Shown: piece by piece, positions 8,737 through 16,619 of the stretch
Layout: every line of letters begins with the position of its first letter
Position numbering within the stretch: the stretch's first letter is position 1
DNA from: an uncultured Rhodobacter sp.
Lineage (GTDB): Bacteria; Pseudomonadota; Alphaproteobacteria; Rhodobacterales; Rhodobacteraceae
Length of the DNA stretch: 64,000 nt
NCBI GenBank assembly: GCA_945952585.1
Contig: CAMFII010000005.1
Span: 184,170 to 248,169, forward strand
Direction: 5' to 3'
Position numbers and translations under genes: made by a program
The notes under the pieces: generated by a model
Databases searched by the model: none
What the model was told of the DNA's origin: nothing
What the model saw: the letters and a program-made list of their open reading frames with translations, nothing else

Positions 8737-9975
8737 ATGCAGGCGACGCGACGGGCAATCTTGATCGGCATTTCCGCATTGGGCTTGTCGGCTTGCGTGG
8801 GGGGCGGTGGACGCGTGGCGAGCGCAGGACCGGAGCCGATCATGCAGCCGGTGCCCAATCCCGACTACGACCGGTGGGTTGCCGCCTTCCGTCCGCGCGC
8901 CGAGGCGCGGGGCATCTCGGCCGCGACCTATGACCGGGCCTTTGCCCATGGTGGCTACATGCCGCAGGTGATCGAAAAGGCGAACAATCAGACCGAGTTC
9001 AAGCGCTCGCTCCAGGACTATCTGGCCATCACCGCCTCGGATGAAAAAGTGGCGAATGGGAAGGCGGCGCTGGCACAGTACCGCGGTGTGATCGACTCGA
9101 TTTCTGCCACCTACGGGGTCGAGCCCGAGGTGATCGTCGCTGTCTGGGGGGTAGAGAGCAACTTCGGGACCCGGACCGGCAACATCCCCGTCGTGGGGGC
9201 GCTGTCAACGCTGGTCTACAGCGGCTATCGCGCCGATTTCTTCGAGGATCAGCTGATCGCGGCGCTGAAAATCCTGCAGAACGGTGATGTCTCGCCCGAG
9301 CGGATGACCGGCAGTTGGGCCGGGGCGATGGGGCAGACCCAGTTTATCCCGACGACCTATCTCGCCTATGCGGTCGACTACAACGGCGACGGTCGGCGCG
9401 ACATCTGGGCTGCGGATCCGACAGACGCGCTGGCTTCGACCGCAGCCTATCTGCAGAAATCCGGCTGGCAGAAGGGCCAGCCCTGGGGCGTGGAGGTCAC
9501 CTTGCCTGCCGGCTTTGACACCAGTGTCGCGGGACGTGGCAAGGGCCGGTCCACCGCCGCATGGGCCGCCATGGGAGTGCGCGACATGAACGGGCGGGTT
9601 GTGCCCGACTACGGTGCGGCCTCGCTTCTGCTGCCGGCCGGGACGAGTGGGCCGGCCTTCCTGATCTTCAACAATTTCAACGCGATTGCCCGCTACAACA
9701 ACGCGGTCAACTATGTCATCGGCGTTGGCCACCTGTCCGACCGCATCGCCGGCGGCCCCGCGATCCAAGGGAATTTTCCGCCCGACGCGCAGGGCCTGAC
9801 GCTCGCCGACCGCCAGGAAATCCAGCGTCGGCTGACGGCGGCGGGCTATGACACGCAGGGGACGGATGGTGTCATCGGCAAGAAAAGCGAACAGGCGATC
9901 CGCGACTACCAGGCCGCGCATGGCATGGCGGTGACCGGGGTGGCGACGCAGGAGCTATTGCAGGCCCTGCGGTGA
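8737..9975 (+). CDS. mltB: Lytic murein transglycosylase, MltB family lipoprotein
   Basis: Cleaves peptidoglycan glycan strands with formation of 1,6-anhydro-MurNAc, in the periplasm. It has 412 residues: lipoprotein signal with lipobox LSAC (Cys20), SLT_2 domain with catalytic Glu140 in AVWGVESNFGTRTG, GAMGQTQFIP and YNGDGRRDIW, then a C-terminal PG_binding_1 domain (about 350-412). The start at 8737 has GAGG eight bases upstream; ATG 8722 is an alternative. The last 45 codons exist as a diverged second copy beyond the neighbouring acyltransferase, so this 3' end was probably replaced by recombination. Confidence 0.92.
   Translation: MQATRRAILIGISALGLSACVGGGGRVASAGPEPIMQPVPNPDYDRWVAAFRPRAEARGISAATYDRAFAHGGYMPQVIEKANNQTEFKRSLQDYLAITASDEKVANGKAALAQYRGVIDSISATYGVEPEVIVAVWGVESNFGTRTGNIPVVGALSTLVYSGYRADFFEDQLIAALKILQNGDVSPERMTGSWAGAMGQTQFIPTTYLAYAVDYNGDGRRDIWAADPTDALASTAAYLQKSGWQKGQPWGVEVTLPAGFDTSVAGRGKGRSTAAWAAMGVRDMNGRVVPDYGAASLLLPAGTSGPAFLIFNNFNAIARYNNAVNYVIGVGHLSDRIAGGPAIQGNFPPDAQGLTLADRQEIQRRLTAAGYDTQGTDGVIGKKSEQAIRDYQAAHGMAVTGVATQELLQALR
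9838..9975 (+). repeat. Direct repeat A: 3' end of the mltB-type gene
   Basis: This 138-bp segment, ending at the mltB stop, is repeated at 12056-12193 in the same orientation. I count 9 mismatches, nearly all at silent codon positions, with one amino acid change (Val to Ala). The two copies bracket the low-GC acyltransferase gene. Confidence 0.9.
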
Positions 9976-11862
9976 CTACTGGCCCGGAAAATCAAGCCGA
10001 GGCAAGATTGCAGCGGCGAGTATTTTGGCGCCGCCCAAGCTTAGATGAAATCGATCGTAGTAGTAAGATAGGCCTTTGGTCCCCGCGATGCAGTCTTTAG
10101 CATCGCAGAAAAGGTCCGAGGTGTCGACGAAATCAGTATTCGCGAGGAGAAATCCCTCTAGTTCGCGATCAAATGCTTTTCTCTCGTCTTCCCAATATTG
10201 GCGTGAAAGACCTGGCAGTCGACCGTCAAGCCGCTCATCTTCCAGCATAGCGAGTTGAACCGGCGCCTTTCGGAGAGGTGGCGGTTGCATGACAAATATC
10301 ACATGGTGATTATTGGATATTTCGATTATAATTTTGCGAAGTGACTTTGTGATGGCCTCTGCATCGGGGCCATTTAGATCGGTAGCTATTCTATAGATTA
10401 CAATCAGATCATCAATGTTTTCCATATGGTCGAGGTATGTAAGTGCTTCTTTTGTCCATCTGGCGCAACTGTTCGCTGAGTTATCTGAATAGGTCGGGGG
10501 GCATCCAAGCATGCTCAGATCCCTGACAGATACCCCTTTTCCTTGAAGCTGGTTTGCCAGTTCATACGATAGTTCTGAGGCCAAGCTATCTCCAAGAACG
10601 ACGATCGACCGATCTCCAGCCAAGTAAACGCACGAGTTCTCTGGCCGTCGATAGGTGCTTTCCGAGATGTGGCTGTGGCAATAGTCCCGAAGCGGGCTGT
10701 GTTGCGCGGACTCTTCGTAGGCCCAGGCGCGCGATCCCAACCGCAGTCGATCCAGATCGTCAGGAAGCGCAAGCATTGCCCATCCACCGAAAGCAATGGA
10801 GACGCAGCCGAAAAGGGCTGCGACGAGAACCGAATGCTGTGTCCAAGCTCCGAAACGACCACTGCTGCGGAATGGGCGTTCGACATATCGCCAACTTAGC
10901 CAAGCGAAACCGAGTGAAACCATCGTCAGCCCCGCCATCAATCCTTCTGATGGCGTCGTCAGCGACCGAATGCGGGCAAAGGCGAATAATGGCTGGTGCC
11001 AGAGATAGGCGCTATAACTCATCAGTCCGATTGCCACCATTGGACGCCATGACAGGACTCGACCGACGAGGCTGTCCGCACTGGCAAAGAGGATGATCAG
11101 ACAGGCACCGAACACCGGCACCAGAGAAAATAGACTTGGGAATGGAGTATGTTCGTCATAGATGAAGTTCGCTGCTACTATCATGGCTAGGCCAGCGAGC
11201 GATAACCCTTCGTTGCGTCGGACACCTTTCGCACGCACTAGCAATGCACAAATCGATCCGGCAAGTAGTTCCCAAGCCCGAGTCGGAAGCAGATAGAAAT
11301 TGGCGTCAGGCTTGTGACGCCATCCCCATTCGCTCAAGAGAAGACTGAACGCGGCCAGGATAACTATCCACAGTAGCGTTTTCCTTTGACCATGTCGCCA
11401 AAGCAGGAACAACAAAATCGGAAAGAAGAGATAGTATTGCTCTTCAACGGCGAGGCTCCATGTGTGCAGTAAAGGTTTCTCTGCTGCACTGCTGTCAAAA
11501 TAGCCCGCCTCACGCCAGAAAAGGATATTGGACGAAAATAGGCTGACGGCTACCATGCTTTTGGCAAATCCCGACAACTGATCGGGAGTCATCCAGCTCC
11601 AGGCAAAGGGAAGACAACAGAAGAGGACAACGAAGAGGGCTGGAAGTATGCGCCGGGCTCGCCGTTCGTAGAAGGAAAGGATCGAGAATCTGTTGCTATC
11701 GAGGTCATCCGCAAGGATCGTCGTTATCAGATAACCGGAAATAACGAAAAAGACGTCGACCCCGACAAAGCCCCCTGAAAGCCAAGAAAAGCCAGCGTGG
11801 AAGAGGATGACGGGGAGGACTGCAATCGTTCGCAGGCCATCGATCTCGCCTCGATACTTCAC
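9976..11862 (-). CDS. Acyltransferase 3 / SGNH-fused membrane O-acetyltransferase (OafA-like)
   Basis: Membrane O-acyltransferase that typically acetylates surface polysaccharide. The GTG-start form has 628 residues (VKYRGEIDGLRTIAVLPVI, the standard start of the family), about ten membrane segments, YLITTILADD, RRARRILPA, then FWREAGYFDS and LAVEEQYYLFFPI, and a C-terminal SGNH domain (VVLGDSLASEL; final DRFHLSLGGAK with the DxxH pair). GC content is visibly lower than in all neighbours and codon use differs, which indicates transfer. It converges on mltB and is bracketed by copies of the mltB 3' end. Confidence 0.9.
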   Translation of the reverse strand: MKYRGEIDGLRTIAVLPVILFHAGFSWLSGGFVGVDVFFVISGYLITTILADDLDSNRFSILSFYERRARRILPALFVVLFCCLPFAWSWMTPDQLSGFAKSMVAVSLFSSNILFWREAGYFDSSAAEKPLLHTWSLAVEEQYYLFFPILLFLLWRHGQRKTLLWIVILAAFSLLLSEWGWRHKPDANFYLLPTRAWELLAGSICALLVRAKGVRRNEGLSLAGLAMIVAANFIYDEHTPFPSLFSLVPVFGACLIILFASADSLVGRVLSWRPMVAIGLMSYSAYLWHQPLFAFARIRSLTTPSEGLMAGLTMVSLGFAWLSWRYVERPFRSSGRFGAWTQHSVLVAALFGCVSIAFGGWAMLALPDDLDRLRLGSRAWAYEESAQHSPLRDYCHSHISESTYRRPENSCVYLAGDRSIVVLGDSLASELSYELANQLQGKGVSVRDLSMLGCPPTYSDNSANSCARWTKEALTYLDHMENIDDLIVIYRIATDLNGPDAEAITKSLRKIIIEISNNHHVIFVMQPPPLRKAPVQLAMLEDERLDGRLPGLSRQYWEDERKAFDRELEGFLLANTDFVDTSDLFCDAKDCIAGTKGLSYYYDRFHLSLGGAKILAAAILPRLDFPGQ

Positions 11863-12055
11863 TCGAACACCTGCACCCAAAACGCTCGATCGGAGGCTGG
11901 TGCAATCGCTTCTCACTGTCAATGCTGCAATTGCACTATCCCGCTGCTGCGGACGCATAGATGAGGTGGTTTGTGAGCGAATAGAACCGCCTCGGCTCCT
12001 CTCTGTTGGACGGAAGTCATGCCGTAAGCAGTAGCGCTCGACTTCATGTCAGGCC
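11863..12055. other. Gap between acyltransferase and mltB remnant
   Basis: This 193-bp stretch of intermediate GC lies upstream of the acyltransferase start and should hold its promoter. No gene is supported. The junction with the mltB remnant is at about 12055/12056, where similarity to the intact mltB gene begins abruptly. Confidence 0.5.
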
Positions 12056-12193
12056 GCGGCGGGCTATGACACGCAAGGCACGGATGGTGTCATCGGCAAG
12101 AAAAGCGAACAGGCGATCCGCGACTACCAGGCCGCGCATGGCATGGCGGCGACTGGCGTGGCGACGCAGGAGCTCCTCCAGGCTCTGCGGTGA
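12056..12193 (+). pseudogene. Orphan 3' fragment of an mltB gene (direct repeat B)
   Basis: Open frame of 46 codons encoding the end of a peptidoglycan-binding domain (AAGYDTQGTDG ... VATQELLQALR, then TGA), nearly identical in protein to the end of the intact gene. It has no start or upstream domain. Mismatches to the intact copy are concentrated in third codon positions, so the two ends diverged as functional genes in different lineages before being brought together. Confidence 0.88.
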
Positions 12194-12299
12194 GCGACTG
12201 AACGCCGCGTTAAGCAAATCGTTGCCCGGCGGGCAGGACGGATGCTAGGCTCGGGCCAGAGACCGCCGGCAACAGGCGGTCCAGACCAGGGAGTGCACC

Positions 12300-13406
12300 A
12301 TGAAACTGACCCGCCGGGCCGCGCTCGGGGCTGGGGCCGCTGCCCTTGCCACGCCGTTCCTTTCGCGTCTTGCCCATGCCCAAGGCCGGACCGTGAACGT
12401 CTACAACTGGGCCGATTACATCGGCGAGACCACGCTGGCCGATTTCGAGGCCGCCACCGGCATCACGCCGGTCTACGACGTCTATGACAGCGCCGAGGCC
12501 GCCGAGGCCAAGCTGATGGCCGGCCAGTCAGGATATGACGTCGTGGTGACCGCGGGCCGCAACCTGCCGCGGTTCAAGGCGGCGGGCATCATGGCGCCGC
12601 TCGACAAGTCTAAGCTGCCGAACCTGTCCCATATGGACCCGGCGATCATGAAGATCCTCGACCCGCTCGACCCCGGCAATGCCTACGCGCTGCCCTACAT
12701 GTGGGGAACGACCGGTATCTCGGTGAACCGCAAGTTGCTGGAGGAATATGCGCCTGGCACCGATCCCTCGACGATGGATTTCCTCTTCGACCCGGTGGTG
12801 ATGGAGAAACTCTCGGCCTGTGGCGTCAACATGCTCGACAGCCCGGGTACGGTGATGCCGATGGTGCTGGCCTGGCTCGGCAAGAACCCGATGTCGCAGG
12901 ACCCGGCTGACCTCGACGCGGCAATCGCCGCTTTCGACAAGGTCCGGCCCTTCATCCGCTCCTTCGACAACAACGCCTATATCGCCAACATGGCCAACCA
13001 GGAGCTCTGCGTCACGATGAACTGGGCGGGCGACTATGCCATCTCGGTCACGCGGGCGAAGGAGGCAGGCCTCGATCTCGACCTGCAGTACTTCGTGCCG
13101 AAGACGGGGGGAACGATGTGGGTCGATGCCCTCATCATCCCGGCCGACGCCGCCAACAAGGAAGAGGCGCACGCCTTCCTCGACTTCCTGATGAAGCCCG
13201 AGGTGATTGCCGCGGCGACGAACTACACGGCTTACGCCAATGCCAACAAGGATGCCGATCCGCTGGTCGATCCCGCGATCCGCGACAACCCGGCCGTCTA
13301 TCCCGATGCCGAGGTCAAGGCGCGCATCTGGCTGCCCGAGGCGGTAAGCCCCGAATACGACAGCGCCCGCACCCGTGCCTGGCAGCGGATCATGACAGGC
13401 GGGTGA
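12300..13406 (+). CDS. Spermidine/putrescine-type extracellular solute-binding protein
   Basis: Periplasmic binding protein of the PotD/PotF family, 368 residues. The N-terminus MKLTRRAALGAGAAALATPF looks like a Tat signal (RR then hydrophobic stretch, cleavage after AHA). The mature start TVNVYNWADYIGE is the family hallmark, with YDVVVTAGRNLPRFKAAGIM, NAYALPYMWGTTGISVN and MNWAGDYAISV following. The permease and ATPase genes are not adjacent, so it acts with a transporter elsewhere or is an orphan. The upstream gap contains the mltB remnant. Confidence 0.9.
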   Translation: MKLTRRAALGAGAAALATPFLSRLAHAQGRTVNVYNWADYIGETTLADFEAATGITPVYDVYDSAEAAEAKLMAGQSGYDVVVTAGRNLPRFKAAGIMAPLDKSKLPNLSHMDPAIMKILDPLDPGNAYALPYMWGTTGISVNRKLLEEYAPGTDPSTMDFLFDPVVMEKLSACGVNMLDSPGTVMPMVLAWLGKNPMSQDPADLDAAIAAFDKVRPFIRSFDNNAYIANMANQELCVTMNWAGDYAISVTRAKEAGLDLDLQYFVPKTGGTMWVDALIIPADAANKEEAHAFLDFLMKPEVIAAATNYTAYANANKDADPLVDPAIRDNPAVYPDAEVKARIWLPEAVSPEYDSARTRAWQRIMTGG

Positions 13407-13414
13407 GCTTCGCG

Positions 13415-13466
13415 CCAAAAGTCTTTGAAGACTTTTGGCAATTTCCTTTCAAGGAAATTGCGCCGC
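13415..13466. repeat. Double palindrome, copy 2 (bidirectional terminator-like)
   Basis: CCAAAAGTC...GACTTTTGG (13415-13438) is followed by CAATTTCCTT-TC-AAGGAAATTG (13439-13460) and CGCCGC. The design is the same as at 5956-6007: two adjacent palindromes of different sequence, the second A/T-rich, then a GCGCCGC-like tail. It lies between two convergent genes. Confidence 0.75.
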
Positions 13467-13922
13467 TCAGGTCTGACCGTGAAGCTGCCGCAGGCCGCGG
13501 ATCACCAGCGCGTGGTCCTCGAGCTGCGGCAGACCGGAGACTGTGGCGACGGCCACGACGCCGACACCCTTGACCCGGATCGGCACCGCGCCGCCATGGT
13601 CGGCATGGTCCGCCCGGTCGAGGCCATGCAGCTCAAGCGTCTCGCCCTTGGCCCTGTTCTGCAGGCCCACGACCAGCGAGGCCTTCTGGAACTTGAGCGC
13701 GGTATTGCTCTTGCGCCGCGCCCAGACGTCGTTCAACGCGGCGGAGCCGGGCAGGGCTGCGTGGAACAGGGTCCGGTCCGCGGTGCGGATGTCGATCACC
13801 ACCGGCAGGCCGCCCTCTTGCGCAAGCGCCACGAGCACCATCCCGAGCGTGATCGCCGTGGTCTCGTCGAAGCGGGCAAAGGCCAGACCGCGCTCCTCGG
13901 CGTCGTAGTGGTCGAAATCCAT
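13467..13922 (-). CDS. UPF0303 / heme-degrading-domain (DUF336) protein
   Basis: Small cytoplasmic protein of 151 residues related to the GlcG/HbpS and yeast YBR137W group. Family motifs seen: FDETTAITLGMVLVALAQE, LPVVIDIRTADRTLFHAALPG, the charged VWARRKSNTALKFQKAS and a C-terminal GGAVPIRVKGVGVVAVATVSGLPQ. The start at 13922 was chosen because MDFDHYDAEERGLAF matches the family N-terminus; the open frame extends to 13970. Biochemical role is not settled for this group. Confidence 0.8.
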   Translation of the reverse strand: MDFDHYDAEERGLAFARFDETTAITLGMVLVALAQEGGLPVVIDIRTADRTLFHAALPGSAALNDVWARRKSNTALKFQKASLVVGLQNRAKGETLELHGLDRADHADHGGAVPIRVKGVGVVAVATVSGLPQLEDHALVIRGLRQLHGQT

Positions 13923-14073
13923 GGGCAGCCCCTGTCGCGTTTGGGAAGGTCGCCCGGCAGACTGCTGCATTGCTTCTGTGCGGGCAAGACGTGGCGCGGG
14001 GTTTGGGGCGTTGAGAACGAAACGGCCGCCGCGGCCTGTTTGCCGGGCGGCCGTCCGAGGCAGGGAAGAGTCC

Positions 14074-14358
14074 TCAGCCTGCGGATTTTTGCAGCTGGAC
14101 CTGATAGGTATTTCCGTTCGACATGATGACCTTCACGTCGGTCGGCTGGGTGTAGGTCGAGGCGTCGACTTCCTTCACGGCCTTGCAGACCTCGTGGCCA
14201 AACTCGATCTCGCCGGTCTGTTCCTTGATCTGGTTCGCAAGCGCGCCCGGCATGAGCACATCGGTATTGCCGCATTTGACCCGGACGGTCGAGGTCGGCG
14301 CAGCGCAGGCCGTCACCAACAGCAGTGCCGTGAAACCGGCGATCATTGATCCCTTCAT
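14074..14358 (-). CDS. Small lipoprotein of unknown function
   Basis: A 94-residue protein with a lipoprotein signal MKGSMIAGFTALLLVTAC (lipobox VTAC) and a short mature part rich in polar residues, with two cysteines (VKCGNTD and HEVCKAVKE) that could form a disulfide. GGGAGGGCCAAGAAG precedes the ATG at 14358, which decides this start over the longer frame from 14439. I do not recognise the family. It stands alone between the UPF0303 gene and the second RutR-like gene. Confidence 0.72.
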   Translation of the reverse strand: MKGSMIAGFTALLLVTACAAPTSTVRVKCGNTDVLMPGALANQIKEQTGEIEFGHEVCKAVKEVDASTYTQPTDVKVIMSNGNTYQVQLQKSAG

Positions 14359-14504
14359 CTTCTTGGCCCTCCCAGTGAATGTTAATGGTGCTTGAGGACG
14401 AATCACTGTCATCCCACCCCGAGAGTAGAGCGGATTCACCCGTCACCCTGCAGAAAATTGCATGGCGTGCTCGCTGGACAAGGCACCCGACCAGGCGGCG
14501 GAGG

Positions 14505-15137
14505 CTAGACCGCCCCGATCCCTCTCAGGATGATGGTTTTCACGCTGTCCTTGGCCGCCTTCCACTGCCGGTCGGACAGGGGACGGCCGCCGTTCAGCGT
14601 TTCGATCTGGTGGCCGAAATCGGCGTAATGCTGGGTCGTGGCCCAGAGCATGTAGAGGAGGTGGCGCGGATCGACCGGCGCCATCAGCCCGGCGTCGATC
14701 CAGCGCTGGATGACGGCAATGCGCCCCTCGGTCCAGTCGCGGAGCGTGGTCTCGAGGTAGTCCTGGATCACCGGGGCGCCGTGCATGACCTCGGACGCCC
14801 AGACCTTGGAGCCGTCGGGGTGGCGCCGGCTGATCTCCATCTTGGCGTCGATATAGGCGCCGATCCCCTCGACCGGGCCGGGGGCGTTGTCAAAGGTTTC
14901 GGCCGCCTTCAGCCAGATCTCGAAGATGTCGCGCACGACCCGGCGGTAGAGGTCTTCCTTGGTTGCGAAATAATAGTGCAGGTTCGCCTTGGGCAGGCCG
15001 GCCATATCGGCGATGAGCTGCATCGTCGCGCCGCCAAACCCCGCCTCGGCAAACACTTTTTCTGCTGCCGAAAGAATGATCTTTTCATTCTCGCGGCGGA
15101 TTTCGGTTCGGCGCAGCGGTCGTGGAGCCTCGGTCAT
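14505..15137 (-). CDS. TetR family regulator, RutR-like (copy 2)
   Basis: TetR-type repressor of 210 residues: HTH in IILSAAEKVFAEAGF ... IADMAGLPKANLHYYFATKE, ligand domain with MEISRRHPDGSKVWASEVMHGAP and HLLYMLWATTQHYADF, the same signature as RutR and the copy at 7436. The frame continues upstream to 17558 only as antisense to the hydrolase genes. It is divergent from the ureidopropionase/dihydropyrimidinase operon, with two RutR-type palindromes between them, so it likely controls this operon and itself. Confidence 0.9.
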   Translation of the reverse strand: MTEAPRPLRRTEIRRENEKIILSAAEKVFAEAGFGGATMQLIADMAGLPKANLHYYFATKEDLYRRVVRDIFEIWLKAAETFDNAPGPVEGIGAYIDAKMEISRRHPDGSKVWASEVMHGAPVIQDYLETTLRDWTEGRIAVIQRWIDAGLMAPVDPRHLLYMLWATTQHYADFGHQIETLNGGRPLSDRQWKAAKDSVKTIILRGIGAV

Positions 15138-15162
15138 CCTGTCAGCTGTCCCAAGATATTCG

Positions 15163-15178
15163 TTGACCGGATGGTCAG
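15163..15178. promoter_or_regulatory. RutR-type operator (distal of two)
   Basis: TTGACCGGATGGTCAG matches TTGACC-N4-GGTCAA except for the last base. It lies 25 bp upstream of the second RutR-like start codon, suiting autorepression. Confidence 0.78.
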
Positions 15179-15196
15179 GTTGTGGTGCCTTCTTTC

Positions 15197-15212
15197 CTGA
15201 CCATATGGTCAG
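15197..15212. promoter_or_regulatory. RutR-type operator (proximal of two)
   Basis: CTGACCATATGGTCAG is a perfect 16-bp palindrome fitting the inner consensus TGACCANNTGGTCA. Its centre is 34 bp from the other site, close to three helical turns, and it is 57 bp before the hydrolase start. Confidence 0.8.
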
Positions 15213-15269
15213 ACATGGATTCGTCGCAAGAGGCGCGAAAGACGCCCCGCGACCAGGGAGAGCAAGCTG

Positions 15270-16520
15270 ATGCCAGCACCCGGAGCCAACCTGCGGATCA
15301 ACGGCCCGCGCCTGTGGGACAGCCTGATGGAGATGGCGAAGATCGGTCCGGGCGTCGCGGGCGGCAACAACCGCCAGACGCTGACCGACGCCGATAACGA
15401 GGGGCGGCACCTGTTCAAGTCCTGGTGCGAGGCGGCAGGCATGACCATGGGCGTCGACAGCATGGGCAACATGTTCTTCACGCGGCCGGGCACGGACCCG
15501 GAGGCGCTGCCGGTCTACATGGGCTCGCACCTTGATACCCAGCCCACGGGCGGGAAGTTCGACGGGGTGCTGGGGGTTCTGGGCGCGCTCGAGGTCGTGC
15601 GCTCGATGAACGACCTCGGGGTGAAGACGAAGCACCCGATCGTGGTGACGAACTGGACGAACGAGGAAGGGGCGCGGTTTGCCCCCGCCATGCTCGCCTC
15701 GGGCGTCTTCGCGGGGCTGCACACGGAAGAGTACGCCAAGGCGCGGACCGACCTCGACGGCAAGATCTTTGGCGAGGAACTGGAGCGGATTGGCTGGGTC
15801 GGCGACGAGAAGGTCGGCGCGCGCAAGATGCACGCCATGTTCGAGCTCCACATCGAGCAGGGCCCGATCCTCGAGGCCGAGGGCAAGGATATCGGCGTCG
15901 TCACCCACGGGCAGGGCCTGTGGTGGCTCGAGATCACGCTCACGGGCAAGGATGCCCATACCGGCTCGACGCCGATGAACATGCGGGTGAATGCGGGCCT
16001 CGGCATGGCGCGGATCACCGAACGGGTGCACCAGATCGCCATGAGCCACCTGCCGAACGCGGTGGGGGCTGTCGGGCAGGTGAAGGTCTTCCCGAACTCG
16101 CGCAACGTCATCCCCGGCAAGGTGATCTTCACCGTCGATATCCGCTCGCCCGAGCAGGCCAAGCTCGACGCGATGAAGGCCGAGGTGATCCGCCACGCCC
16201 ATGCGGTGGCGGCGGAGCTGGGCCTTGGCATCGGCATAGAGGAGGTCGGGCATTTCGACCCCGTGACCTTCAACCCGGGTCTGGTGAAGACCGTTCGCGC
16301 CGCCGCCGAGCGGCTGGGCTACAGCCACATGGACATCGTGAGCGGGGCCGGGCACGACGCCTGCTGGATCAATCGGGTGGCGCCGACGGTGATGGTGATG
16401 TGTCCCTGCGTCGACGGGCTGTCGCACAACGAGGCCGAGGAGATCAGCCCTGAATGGGCGGCGGCAGGGACGGATGTGCTGCTGCACGCGGTGCTGGAAA
16501 CGGCGGTGATCGTGGACTGA
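15270..16520 (+). CDS. Zn-dependent hydrolase, N-carbamoyl-amino acid hydrolase / beta-ureidopropionase type
   Basis: M20-family amidohydrolase that would release beta-alanine or 3-aminoisobutyrate, CO2 and ammonia from the N-carbamoyl acid, third step of reductive pyrimidine breakdown. It has 416 residues. Metal-site motifs are intact: GSHLDTQPTGGKFDG (His87, Asp89, Asp97 region), NEEGARFAP (Glu near 130), and SGAGHDACWI near the C-terminus. GGGAG precedes the ATG. It is the first gene of the operon with dihydropyrimidinase, which supports the ureidopropionase role over allantoate amidohydrolase. Confidence 0.92.
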   Translation: MPAPGANLRINGPRLWDSLMEMAKIGPGVAGGNNRQTLTDADNEGRHLFKSWCEAAGMTMGVDSMGNMFFTRPGTDPEALPVYMGSHLDTQPTGGKFDGVLGVLGALEVVRSMNDLGVKTKHPIVVTNWTNEEGARFAPAMLASGVFAGLHTEEYAKARTDLDGKIFGEELERIGWVGDEKVGARKMHAMFELHIEQGPILEAEGKDIGVVTHGQGLWWLEITLTGKDAHTGSTPMNMRVNAGLGMARITERVHQIAMSHLPNAVGAVGQVKVFPNSRNVIPGKVIFTVDIRSPEQAKLDAMKAEVIRHAHAVAAELGLGIGIEEVGHFDPVTFNPGLVKTVRAAAERLGYSHMDIVSGAGHDACWINRVAPTVMVMCPCVDGLSHNEAEEISPEWAAAGTDVLLHAVLETAVIVD

Positions 16521-16527
16521 GAGCGGA

Positions 16528-16576
16528 CCGGGGCGCTGCCCCGGACCCCGGGATATTTGTGAGCAGAAAATACGGG
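16528..16576 (+). repeat. Intercistronic hairpin plus GATATTT-type element, copy 1
   Basis: A perfect 7-bp stem (CCGGGGC-GCT-GCCCCGG, 16528-16544) is followed by CCCCGGGATATTT...CAGAAAAT (16546-16576). A related sequence, about 21 of 31 positions the same, lies at 20090-20120, also inside this transcription unit. It is probably a dispersed intergenic repeat and may modulate readthrough between the two hydrolase genes. Confidence 0.5.
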
Positions 16577-16619
16577 TTGGAGGGAAGACCTCACCCGGTT
16601 TCGCAAGGAGGATGCGGCG

